DNA from: Acidobacteriota bacterium
Lineage (GTDB): Bacteria; Acidobacteriota; Thermoanaerobaculia; Multivoradales; SZUA-115
Direction of reading: 5' to 3'
Assembly: GCA_024277255.1 (NCBI GenBank)
Contig: JAJRVQ010000197.1
Location: 1 to 40,990 of the forward strand
DNA: 40,990 nt
In this document: positions 26,201-33,248 of the stretch, piece after piece
Layout of the letters: every line of letters begins with the position of its first letter
Numbering within the stretch: position 1 is the first letter of the stretch
Notes under the pieces: model-generated
Databases searched by the model: none
Seen by the model: the letters and a program-made list of their open reading frames with translations, nothing else
What the model was told of the DNA's origin: nothing
Made by a program: the position numbers and the translations under genes

Positions 26201-26231
26201 TTGACTCTGACGCAACGTAAGCCCCTATGCT
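26201..26231 (+). promoter_or_regulatory. MerR-type promoter with 19-bp spacer
   Basis: TTGACT (26201-26206) and TATGCT (26226-26231) are separated by exactly 19 bp, the over-long spacing that MerR-family activators correct by bending DNA. The spacer holds an imperfect dyad around GACGCAACGT. The start would fall at about 26238, the A of the downstream ATG, which implies a leaderless transcript. Confidence 0.7.
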
Positions 26232-26237
26232 CCTTCC

Positions 26238-26993
26238 ATGAGCGAGAAAAGCTACAGCGTGAAAGAGCTGGCGCGGCTGGCCAAAGTCACCGTGCGGACT
26301 CTTCACCACTACGACAGCATCGGATTGCTGGTGCCCTTCGCCCGTTCCAGAGCGGGGTACCGCCTCTATTGCGACGATGATCTGCTACGGCTGCAACAGA
26401 TCTTGATCTGGCGCGAGTCGGCCATGCCGCTGGAGCAGATCCGGGCTCTTCTCGACGACCCCACCTTCGATCGCCGGCAGGCGCTGCTGCAACAACGCGA
26501 GGCGCTGGTGAAGAAGGTCCACAAGACCCACGCCATGATCCGCTCCTTGGACGCGGCTCTGGCAGTAGTCAGCGAGGAGATAGAGATGAACCCACAAGAA
26601 ATCTTCGACGGATTCGACCCGCGGGAGCACCAAGAGGAGGCGCAGGCACGCTGGGGCGACACCAGCGCCTTCAAGGAGAGCATGCGGCGGACCAAAAACT
26701 ACTCGCCCCAAGACTGGGAGCGGATCAAAGCCGCGGATCGCGAGCTGATGGAGGCGTTGGCCGCAAGACTCAAGCAGGGCGCCTCCCCCGACGACGACGC
26801 GGTCCTCGACTTGGCCGAGCAGCATCGGCTCCACATGGACCGCTGGTACTACCCCTGCGACCACGCCATGCACTCCGGTCTGGCGCGGCTCTACACGGCG
26901 GATCCGCGTTTCGCCGCCTCCTTCGACAAATATGGCGAAGGGTTGGCCGAGTTCCTGGCCGCGGCCATCGAGGCCAACGCCGCTCGCCAGTGA
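26238..26993 (+). CDS. MerR-family regulator with TipAS effector domain
   Basis: The 251-residue protein has an N-terminal MerR winged helix-turn-helix (SYSVKELARLAKVTVRTLHHYDSIGLL, about 5-75), a long dimerisation helix (about 80-115) and a C-terminal TipAS-like domain (about 135-250) with 'EQHRLHMDRWYYPCDHAMHSGLARLY'. TipAS domains bind peptide antibiotics or other amphipathic ligands and switch on efflux or stress genes. There is no Shine-Dalgarno, which fits the predicted leaderless start. The MerR promoter directly upstream suggests autoregulation. It may also act elsewhere, for example on the efflux operon at 34112-40291, but nothing in the sequence shows this. Confidence 0.87.
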   Translation: MSEKSYSVKELARLAKVTVRTLHHYDSIGLLVPFARSRAGYRLYCDDDLLRLQQILIWRESAMPLEQIRALLDDPTFDRRQALLQQREALVKKVHKTHAMIRSLDAALAVVSEEIEMNPQEIFDGFDPREHQEEAQARWGDTSAFKESMRRTKNYSPQDWERIKAADRELMEALAARLKQGASPDDDAVLDLAEQHRLHMDRWYYPCDHAMHSGLARLYTADPRFAASFDKYGEGLAEFLAAAIEANAARQ

Positions 26994-27004
26994 AACACCG
27001 GCGG

Positions 27005-27045
27005 CTGTGGCGGCTGAGGGTGAGAAAGACTCTCAGTCGCCGCAG
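27005..27045 (+). terminator. Hairpin terminator after the MerR gene
   Basis: A 14-bp stem (27005-27018 with 27032-27045, two G-U pairs in the plus-strand RNA) and a 13-nt loop follow the MerR stop by about 10 bp. It overlaps the last codons of the converging Crp/Fnr gene. No T-tract follows, so the call is tentative. Confidence 0.45.
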
Positions 27046-27755
27046 AGGCGAGCCAGTGGCTCGCGATCGCCGATCAAGAAGCCGTCCGGGAGGGTCACGA
27101 CCACCCCTTCCTTTCCCCAACGACTGAGGATGCGGATACTGGTTTCGATCGTCGTGCCTGCCATATCCGCGAGGTCTTGGCGCGATAGAGAAACCGGGAT
27201 GAACATTGCACCATCGCGCAGTTGGCCCACCGATTCGGCCAGCCGCAAGAACAGGCGGGCAAAGCGCGGCTCCACGCGATAGAAAGTGCCTTCGATCGCG
27301 CAGTTGCCGCATTCCGCCACCCGACGGGTCAGGATGGGGAGCAATTCACCGAGCAACTGCGGCCACTCCACCATCGCGGCCAGCAATCTCTCGCGCGAGA
27401 CCTCCAGGCAGAGGGAGTTCTCCAAGGCCTCGACGGTGGACTCGCTCGACCCGCTACCCAGTCCGGCCTTGACCCCGAACAGATCGCCGGGGTTGAACAG
27501 CGCCAGGAGAACAGAGCGACCGTTGCTCAAGCTTCGGGTCATTTTGAAGCGCCCGGTGAGCACGATGAAAAGCGAAGGCGACCCCTCTCCCTGCCGCAAG
27601 GCCGCCTCATCCTGCCGAATCAACCGCGGCACAGCCGAGTCGACCAGGCGAGCCAGGCTTTCAGCCGGCAACGCTGCGTAGTGCGGAAAGGCGGCCAGCC
27701 TCTCGTGCAGAGCTTGACCGACGACCGGCTCGACTGAATCTGTGGCTTGGCGCAT
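27033..27755 (-). CDS. Crp/Fnr-family transcription regulator, last gene of the BoxB-like operon
   Basis: With the ATG at 27755 the protein has 240 residues, the usual family length; an ATG at 27884 would add 43 residues. It has a cyclic-nucleotide-type beta barrel (about 20-125), a dimer helix (about 130-160) and a winged helix (about 185-235). The recognition helix reads TTIETSIRIL: Glu204 and Arg208 match the FNR Glu209/Arg213 pair that reads TGA/TCA cores, but the FNR Ser212 position is Ile. There is no N-terminal Fe-S cysteine cluster; a CGNC pair (149-152) lies in the dimer helix. It follows the RIC gene and is a candidate reader of the ATGAC-N4-GTCAT sites. Confidence 0.85.
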   Translation of the reverse strand: MRQATDSVEPVVGQALHERLAAFPHYAALPAESLARLVDSAVPRLIRQDEAALRQGEGSPSLFIVLTGRFKMTRSLSNGRSVLLALFNPGDLFGVKAGLGSGSSESTVEALENSLCLEVSRERLLAAMVEWPQLLGELLPILTRRVAECGNCAIEGTFYRVEPRFARLFLRLAESVGQLRDGAMFIPVSLSRQDLADMAGTTIETSIRILSRWGKEGVVVTLPDGFLIGDREPLARLCGD

Positions 27756-27925
27756 GGAGGTTGGCTCCGCCCCCCACCCGGCGACCTCCTTGCCCGTCTT
27801 GAAGCAATAGATCCGGGCCAATTCGCCCGTTTTATCAGCGACTGTGCTGTCTTCGGAGGTCTCTGAGGGACTCGCCAAGATCATACCTCACGGGTGACAC
27901 CGCCGGAGAAACCAAGCCTGCCCGA

Positions 27926-28597
27926 TCAGCTCGCCAACGCTCGCGGGAATAGAATGTTGTTCTCCAGATGAATGTGCATGTGCAGGGACTCCTCCAAGTC
28001 CGCCAAGCCGTGCCACAAGGCCCGCCAGGTATTGCACGCCTCCTCCGGCAACCGATAGTCATCGGTCAGCCGCCGCAGCCGCTCCAAGGCCGCTCCCGCG
28101 CTGTCGTGCTCCGCTTCCATCACCCCGACGGGAGAAGCGGTCATCCTGCCCTGCCCGTTCTTGATCATCGGAAAGAGGATCTGCTCCTCCTTCATCATGT
28201 GCTGCTCCAACTCCGCCTTGAGAGCGAGGAAGGTCGCCAGCAAATCCTCGAACATCTCGGGAGAGCGGTGGCCATGAACGTCGACCACCTTGCGCGCCAT
28301 CGCCTCGATCCGGGGCAGCTCCTCGCCCAGCGGCCGATGGTAGGCAGAGATGATGTGATCGATCAATTCGTCGAGAGGTGCATGATCCCAACGCTGGGGA
28401 TTGCCCTCGACCGGCTCGGTCTCGCCCGCGATCTCTTCGAGGATCGTCTGAGTGTCGAGTTCGCGAGCTTCGCAGGCCTCCCTCAGCGGCCTGCCGCCAC
28501 CGCAGCAGAAATCGATCCCATGACGGGCAAAGACCCTCGTGGCCACTGGAAGCTCGGCAGCAATCTGCCCCACGGGGGTGTCGGCGTGAATACTCAT
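27926..28597 (-). CDS. ric: RIC-type (ScdA/YtfE) iron-sulfur cluster repair protein
   Basis: The 223-residue protein has the short ScdA N-terminal domain with the double cysteine (GIDFCCGGGRPL, C31-C32) and a hemerythrin-like diiron domain with helices carrying His/Glu ligands (YHRPLGEELPRIE, VVDVHGHR, 'EQHMMKEEQILFP', 'EAEHDSAG', 'LHMHIHLENNILFP'). RIC proteins restore iron-sulfur and diiron centres damaged by NO or oxidants and are a hallmark of NO-responsive regulons. The ATG at 28597 has AGAGGAGA upstream. It lies about 21 bp after the radical SAM gene, in an operon whose diiron and Fe-S enzymes are natural clients. Confidence 0.93.
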   Translation of the reverse strand: MSIHADTPVGQIAAELPVATRVFARHGIDFCCGGGRPLREACEARELDTQTILEEIAGETEPVEGNPQRWDHAPLDELIDHIISAYHRPLGEELPRIEAMARKVVDVHGHRSPEMFEDLLATFLALKAELEQHMMKEEQILFPMIKNGQGRMTASPVGVMEAEHDSAGAALERLRRLTDDYRLPEEACNTWRALWHGLADLEESLHMHIHLENNILFPRALAS

Positions 28598-28618
28598 CAA
28601 CGTTCTCCTCTTGCGGTG

Positions 28619-29860
28619 TCAAGCGACCCGGCGCTGTTCCAGTTGTCTTACTCGGCGAGCGAACCGCCGGCCGTAGATCTTCTTCATCGCCTTGAGCTTC
28701 AAGCTCTGCCACAGGTAACGCCGCTGGCTCAACATCCGGCATTCCTCCGGTAGCATGACCAGGCTGACATGCACGTTGGGAGCGCAGCCGATGGGCAGTC
28801 CCTGCTCCATGCATGCGTCATAGAGCCGGCTGAACACCGGGATCATCTCTTCGGTCTGTGGCGGAGGGTAGTCTTCGAGGTCCGTACCTTTGAGCGGTCG
28901 GAAGACGCAAACCGTGGGGATCGCCCCCACCGAGGTGATCCAATCGATCGCCGCGATCGAGGACTCGGCCGGTTCCAGACCGGCGATGATCTCTCCGTTC
29001 GACACCCACGGCTCGTCTTTGGGCCCACGGTCGCCCAAGGTGGCGCAGTAACGAATCGCCTCCAGGTAATAGTCCAGGCCGTATTCATCGTGCTTGCCTG
29101 GGCAGATCTCCTTGAAGAGCTTGCGATCGTAGATCTCGAAACAGAAGGAGACCCGGTTGACCCCGATCTCGCGCAGGTGGTCATAGCGTTTCAAATCGCG
29201 ATGCGGCGGCGTCTGGACGCCGACCAGCAGCCCAAGTTCGCGTTTGATGGCGACGATGTAGGGCTCGAGTATGTCCAGGTAGGTATCGCCGTCGTAGTGG
29301 CCGGTATTGAAGTCCACATAGGTGATCCCCGACTCGCGGCGGGCGGTGCGGATGACCTCCATCACCTCCTCGACGCTCTTCTCGTCCGAGTCGTCCACCC
29401 CCAGATTCAACCCCACCGAGCAGAACTTGCAGTTCACCCGTTCCGGCTTTTCGGTCCAGTACTCGCAGACCTTGGCCTGGTAGATCCCCAGGTAGGTCCC
29501 TTGCAGAGTACCGATCTGGGTCATCGTCTTACCCGTGCTCGTCTCCTCGTCGTACCAGTGCGGACGCGGCGAGAGCTGCGGCTCGATCACCAGCTCTCCC
29601 TGCCAGCGCAACTGGTAGCGCCCGTTCTCACCACGGTGCAAGGTATAGGGCGACTGGGCGGCGAAGTCTTCGCTGACCGGCGCGTTGGTCCACAAGTCTC
29701 CCGGCAGGATGAGCTCCAGTCCACTACCCAGGCCAGCCCGGGTGCGCAGGATCGGCCGCCCGCCATCGTCGGTCACGAAACAAGAATCATCCAGCCGCAC
29801 CCCTTTGCAATAGAGGTCCAGCTTGAGAAGCGCGCTGTTGGTCCGCAGTTCGGCCAGCAT
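28619..29860 (-). CDS. Radical SAM protein with unusual C-x11-C-x2-C cluster motif
   Basis: The 413-residue protein has a roughly 110-residue N-terminal domain, a TIM-barrel-like centre and a basic C-terminus. The 4Fe-4S ligands are most likely C132, C144 and C147 (VCEYW..., NCKFCSVG), a C-x11-C-x2-C spacing instead of the canonical C-x3-C-x2-C. Other radical SAM features follow: 'YVDFNTGHYDGD', 'GVQTPPHRDL', 'GVNRVSFCFEIYD'. The pattern 'SPYTL ... PRPHWYD' before the motif recalls the MSMEG_0568-type radical SAM proteins of nitrilase clusters, which also have wide spacing and GNAT neighbours, but this is from memory. Substrate unknown. An AGGAGA site precedes the ATG, 20 bp after the PLP enzyme gene. 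Confidence 0.8.
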   Translation of the reverse strand: MLAELRTNSALLKLDLYCKGVRLDDSCFVTDDGGRPILRTRAGLGSGLELILPGDLWTNAPVSEDFAAQSPYTLHRGENGRYQLRWQGELVIEPQLSPRPHWYDEETSTGKTMTQIGTLQGTYLGIYQAKVCEYWTEKPERVNCKFCSVGLNLGVDDSDEKSVEEVMEVIRTARRESGITYVDFNTGHYDGDTYLDILEPYIVAIKRELGLLVGVQTPPHRDLKRYDHLREIGVNRVSFCFEIYDRKLFKEICPGKHDEYGLDYYLEAIRYCATLGDRGPKDEPWVSNGEIIAGLEPAESSIAAIDWITSVGAIPTVCVFRPLKGTDLEDYPPPQTEEMIPVFSRLYDACMEQGLPIGCAPNVHVSLVMLPEECRMLSQRRYLWQSLKLKAMKKIYGRRFARRVRQLEQRRVA

Positions 29861-29880
29861 AAAAGGTCTCCTAGAGTGCT

Positions 29881-31293
29881 CTACGGCGCCGCGAGGACGC
29901 CCTCATTGATCGCTACTGCCTCGCGCTCCACAAAGTCGAAAACAGCGCTGAAATGACGTAACCGCTGGGGTTGTTCCACAATTCTCACACCGCGGATCCG
30001 ATGCCTCTGGGCAAAGATCTCGAGGACGACTTCGACCACGTAATCGATCTGGCTCTGGGTGTAGACCCGGCGCGGGATCGCCAGCCGCAGGAGTTCGTTG
30101 CGAGCGGGGATTTCCTTCCCACTCTCCGCATCGCGGGAGCCAAACATCACCGAGCCGGTCTCGACGCTACGAATGCCACCGTGGAGAAACAGCTCCAAAG
30201 CGAGGGCCTGACCGGGGAACTGATCGCGGGGAAGGTGCGGCAACATGGCGGCCGCATCGATGTAGATCGCATGGCCTCCCGGCGGCTGGATGATCGGCAC
30301 TCCCCCGGCGGCCAGTTTGTCGCCGAGGTAGCGCGTCGAGGCGTGCCGGTAGGTCTGATAGTCGGGATCCAGCGCTTCGTAGAGGCCCACGGCGATCGCT
30401 TCCAGATCTCTGCCAGCCAGTCCACCGTAGGTCGGGAAGCCCTCGGTCAGAATCAGCAGCTCCTCTTCCTGCCGTGCCACTTCACGGTCGTTGGTGCACA
30501 AGAAGCCGCCGATATTTGCCATCCCGTCTTTCTTGGCGGACATCGTGCACCCATCCGCGTAGCCGAACATCTCTCGTGCGATGTCGATCAACGACAGACT
30601 CCGGTAGGCATCCTCACGCTGCTTGATGAAAAAGGAGTTCTCGGCAAACCGGCAGGCGTCCAGGTAGAAGGGTATTCCTCGCTCCCGGCAGATCCGCGAG
30701 ACGCGGCGGATATTCTCCATCGAGACCGGCTGCCCACCACCGCCGTTGTTGGTCACCGTCACCATGACGAAGGGAACGTTGCCGACATTCTCGTCCAGGG
30801 ACTTGACCAGCCCCTCGAGATCCATATTCCCTTTGAACGGAGCGGGCTCTTGCAGGTCGACGGATTCGCTGCACGGTAGATCGACCGCCACCGCTCCGGT
30901 GGCTTCGATGTTGGCGCGAGTCGTGTCGAAATGGGTATTGTTCGGAACCACATTTCCGGGTTGGCAGAGGGTCGAGGCGAGAATCCGTTCGGCCGCCCGG
31001 CCTTGATGGGTTGGAATCACTCGCTCGAACCCGAAGATGTCCTTGACCGCTGCTTCGAAGCGCCGGAAGCTCGCGCCACCGGCATAGGACTCATCACCGA
31101 CCATCATCGCCGCCCATTGGCGCGCGCTCATCGCTCCGGTACCGCTATCGGTCAACAGGTCGATGATGATCGACTCGGCGGGAACGGAAAAGAGGTTCTT
31201 CCCAGCCTCTTCGAGAACCTCCTCGCGCTGCCGGCGAGTCGTCATCTGGATCGGTTCGACCACCTTGATTCTGAAGGGTTCAATGACCGGCAT
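29881..31293 (-). CDS. Tryptophanase/tyrosine phenol-lyase family beta-eliminating lyase
   Basis: This 470-residue PLP enzyme aligns over its length with tyrosine phenol-lyase and tryptophanase. PLP residues are in place: Lys255 (MSAKKDG), Asp212 and Arg215 (LDACRFAEN), and the PTHQGR loop. Discriminating positions are mixed. The tyrosine phenol-lyase Arg381 site is Thr (SVETGS). The residue that is Phe448 in tyrosine phenol-lyase is His (LRHFSA), as in tryptophanase His463. This favours tryptophanase-like or new specificity over phenol release. The start overlaps the oxygenase gene stop (TGATG) with GGAG upstream. The divergent pdxH could supply its PLP. The family is certain; the substrate is not. 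Confidence 0.88.
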   Translation of the reverse strand: MPVIEPFRIKVVEPIQMTTRRQREEVLEEAGKNLFSVPAESIIIDLLTDSGTGAMSARQWAAMMVGDESYAGGASFRRFEAAVKDIFGFERVIPTHQGRAAERILASTLCQPGNVVPNNTHFDTTRANIEATGAVAVDLPCSESVDLQEPAPFKGNMDLEGLVKSLDENVGNVPFVMVTVTNNGGGGQPVSMENIRRVSRICRERGIPFYLDACRFAENSFFIKQREDAYRSLSLIDIAREMFGYADGCTMSAKKDGMANIGGFLCTNDREVARQEEELLILTEGFPTYGGLAGRDLEAIAVGLYEALDPDYQTYRHASTRYLGDKLAAGGVPIIQPPGGHAIYIDAAAMLPHLPRDQFPGQALALELFLHGGIRSVETGSVMFGSRDAESGKEIPARNELLRLAIPRRVYTQSQIDYVVEVVLEIFAQRHRIRGVRIVEQPQRLRHFSAVFDFVEREAVAINEGVLAAP

Positions 31294-32627
31294 CAGCAGG
31301 CTCCAATACTCGTTACGGTCTCGGACTCCACGCCGGCCACCCAGCGTACGGCCCGAGAACAAGGACAGACACCGCCGACCCGGCTCAGATTCGGGGTCTT
31401 TCGCGCCGCCTCTTGGGCCTCCAGCTGCCCGCTGTGCACCTGGTGCAGCAGCGTCGCGTAGCCTTTGAAGTCGCGCCCCGCGGCATAGGTTTCCGGCAGG
31501 TGAGAGAGGACGTGGCGCAAGTAGGTTTCAGGCTCATCGAAAGTCTCGCCGGCAAAACCGACCATCGAAAAAGCGGGCTCTCCTCGCCGGCGGAAGAACT
31601 CGCTGTGAGGTTGACGCAGAAGATGCTCCGGGCCTATCCCCCGAACCACCTCACCGTCCTGCGCCACCCGACGACACAGGGCGACAGCCTCGCCATGACT
31701 CAGCTCGGGAACGCGGCTGCGGATGAAGCGCAGATTGAGATCTTGCAGGACCCTGCCCACTTCCCGATAGTAGGCCTGTTGAGCCTCGGCATTGACCATC
31801 GGCTTGAAGCCGTAGCGCAGGTTGGTCGCTCCGCCCTGCTCGTGGCCGAACATCTCCAGCGCCCGCGGCAACCACTTGTTGGTCACCTTCTGCATCATCG
31901 CCATGGTGACGTAGACCGAATCCTTGGCCGCCTGTTCGGCCCACCGGCGCATGGGCAGAACCCCCGCCGCCAGATGGAAGGCCTCTTCGCGAAGCATCTC
32001 GGGCATGCTCTCGGCCATCGGCTTGTAGGCGCTCACCTTCTGCATCGAAAGTTGATACTTGCCGACGCGATCGATCATGGCGCAGAAGACCACATTGTCG
32101 ACGAAGGAGTCGAAGTCGATGTTGAAAGTCCCAAGAAGATGAGAACCGGTGCGCATCGACAGGATCTCTTCCACCATGTCGGCGCCGCTACGCTGCGTCG
32201 CCGCCGACCAGTCGTCATCGAGGAGGAGGTGGAGCATCTGGTACCCGTGGCGCAGCTCCTCCGCCATCATGCGCAGTATCCAGAACTGATCCTGCTCGTC
32301 CTGAGCTCGGCTCAAGGTGAGCTGGTGCTGCTGAATGGAACCGAATTCGGTGCTCGCCTGGGCACGAACGGCATTGAGCAGATGGCCGGCCTGGTCGGAT
32401 CCCATCTCACCCACTTGCACGTACTTCTCTTCTCCTTTGCGCTCGCCGCATTCGATCTTGGCGCAGGAGTCACACTCACGGTAGGCACAGAGTCGGAAAG
32501 GGCGGTCTCTGGGGAAAAAGCGGTCCCACTGCTCGATGAGCAGATCGTAGTCCGGAAGATAGGTATCTCTCCACCTTTCGACCGCCTGATGGTAAGGCTT
32601 GGGAAGTTCGGTAGCGCGAACGCTCAT
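31293..32627 (-). CDS. BoxB/PaaA-like diiron (ferritin-fold) oxygenase with N-terminal cysteine cluster
   Basis: The 444-residue protein carries diiron motifs E94, E124-L-R-H127, D186 and E215-A-F-H218. Their spacing is close to the ligand pattern of benzoyl-CoA epoxidase BoxB (Glu120, Glu150, His153, Asp211, His243, as I recall it), and 'AEELRHGYQMLHLLLDDDW' looks like that family. Before this lies C47-x4-C52-x2-C55-x4-C60 (CAYRECDSCAKIEC), which may bind zinc or an Fe-S cluster and is not, to my knowledge, part of BoxB. The C-terminus has a CPC pair and a terminal Cys. No BoxA/BoxC or CoA ligase is nearby, so the substrate may not be benzoyl-CoA. The start overlaps the GNAT stop (ATGA). Confidence 0.8.
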   Translation of the reverse strand: MSVRATELPKPYHQAVERWRDTYLPDYDLLIEQWDRFFPRDRPFRLCAYRECDSCAKIECGERKGEEKYVQVGEMGSDQAGHLLNAVRAQASTEFGSIQQHQLTLSRAQDEQDQFWILRMMAEELRHGYQMLHLLLDDDWSAATQRSGADMVEEILSMRTGSHLLGTFNIDFDSFVDNVVFCAMIDRVGKYQLSMQKVSAYKPMAESMPEMLREEAFHLAAGVLPMRRWAEQAAKDSVYVTMAMMQKVTNKWLPRALEMFGHEQGGATNLRYGFKPMVNAEAQQAYYREVGRVLQDLNLRFIRSRVPELSHGEAVALCRRVAQDGEVVRGIGPEHLLRQPHSEFFRRRGEPAFSMVGFAGETFDEPETYLRHVLSHLPETYAAGRDFKGYATLLHQVHSGQLEAQEAARKTPNLSRVGGVCPCSRAVRWVAGVESETVTSIGAC

Positions 32628-33082
32628 CGGCTCTGCCCCGGGGAAAGATCGAGGGTCAGGCTGCGCAGATCTGAATTCTCGAAGCCCAGGGAGGTGAAGA
32701 ACTGTGTCAGCCCCTCCCTCTGCTCGCTGACCAGCGTGTTGACCCGCGCCACACCGAGTTCTCTGAAACGGCCCAACATCGCCTCGGCAAGCCGCCGCCC
32801 GATGGCTTGGCCCTGGCAATCAGGATCCACCGCGACCACCTCGACCCAGCCGGTGGGCTGTTCGAGGCCGAACTCCCCGGAGCGCACCTCACCGAAAATG
32901 AAACCGACCACTTCACCCGCCGATTCAGCGACGAACGAGCCCTCGGGATCACGCCGAATGTAATACATGACGCGCTGTTCCCAGACTTCAGGGGAATAGG
33001 TGCCCGAGATCTTCTCGTCCAGGGCGGCAATCCCGCTGACCGCGAGTTCGTCGATCGGGTGAATGTCCAGTTCCTCGTGCAT
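32624..33082 (-). CDS. GNAT-family N-acetyltransferase, first gene of the BoxB-like operon
   Basis: The 152-residue protein shows the GNAT acetyl-CoA site ('VVAVDPDCQGQAIGRRLAEAM', with the Q-x-x-A-I-G pyrophosphate loop at about 92-103) and the late 'FFTSLGFEN' segment. The ATG at 33082 is preferred over the GTG at 33088 because GGAGGAG sits 8 nt before the ATG but only 2 nt before the GTG. Its acceptor is unknown: possibly the amine or amino acid handled by the operon's PLP enzyme, or a protein N-terminus. It is divergent from pdxH across a 166-bp control region. Confidence 0.85.
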   Translation of the reverse strand: MHEELDIHPIDELAVSGIAALDEKISGTYSPEVWEQRVMYYIRRDPEGSFVAESAGEVVGFIFGEVRSGEFGLEQPTGWVEVVAVDPDCQGQAIGRRLAEAMLGRFRELGVARVNTLVSEQREGLTQFFTSLGFENSDLRSLTLDLSPGQSR

Positions 33083-33112
33083 CGGCACAGCTCCTCCATG
33101 GCTCCACGATCC

Positions 33113-33154
33113 AAGCTAGCAACCCGTCCGCCACCCCGATATGACGGTTGTCAT
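33113..33154 (-). promoter_or_regulatory. FNR-type palindrome and -10-like element for the GNAT/BoxB-like operon
   Basis: ATGAC-GGTT-GTCAT (33141-33154) is a perfect palindrome. On the minus strand TAGCTT (33118-33113) lies where a -10 box would put the start at about 33106, 41.5 bp from the palindrome centre. The hexamer itself is a weak match (3 of 6 to TATAAT). Confidence 0.45.
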
Positions 33155-33183
33155 GAAGGCGGCAAAGCGTCGACCTTGATAGT
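33141..33183 (+). promoter_or_regulatory. Same palindrome with a plus-strand -10 element for pdxH
   Basis: The palindrome at 33141-33154 is followed by GATAGT (33178-33183), which would give a start near 33189-33190, again about 41.5 bp from the palindrome centre. One site could therefore drive both divergent transcripts. Confidence 0.45.
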
Positions 33184-33248
33184 CTCTGCCGGTCCAGATT
33201 CTACAGCTTGACAGGTGCTGTGGCGGATCGTGGCCAGAGGGACTCTCG

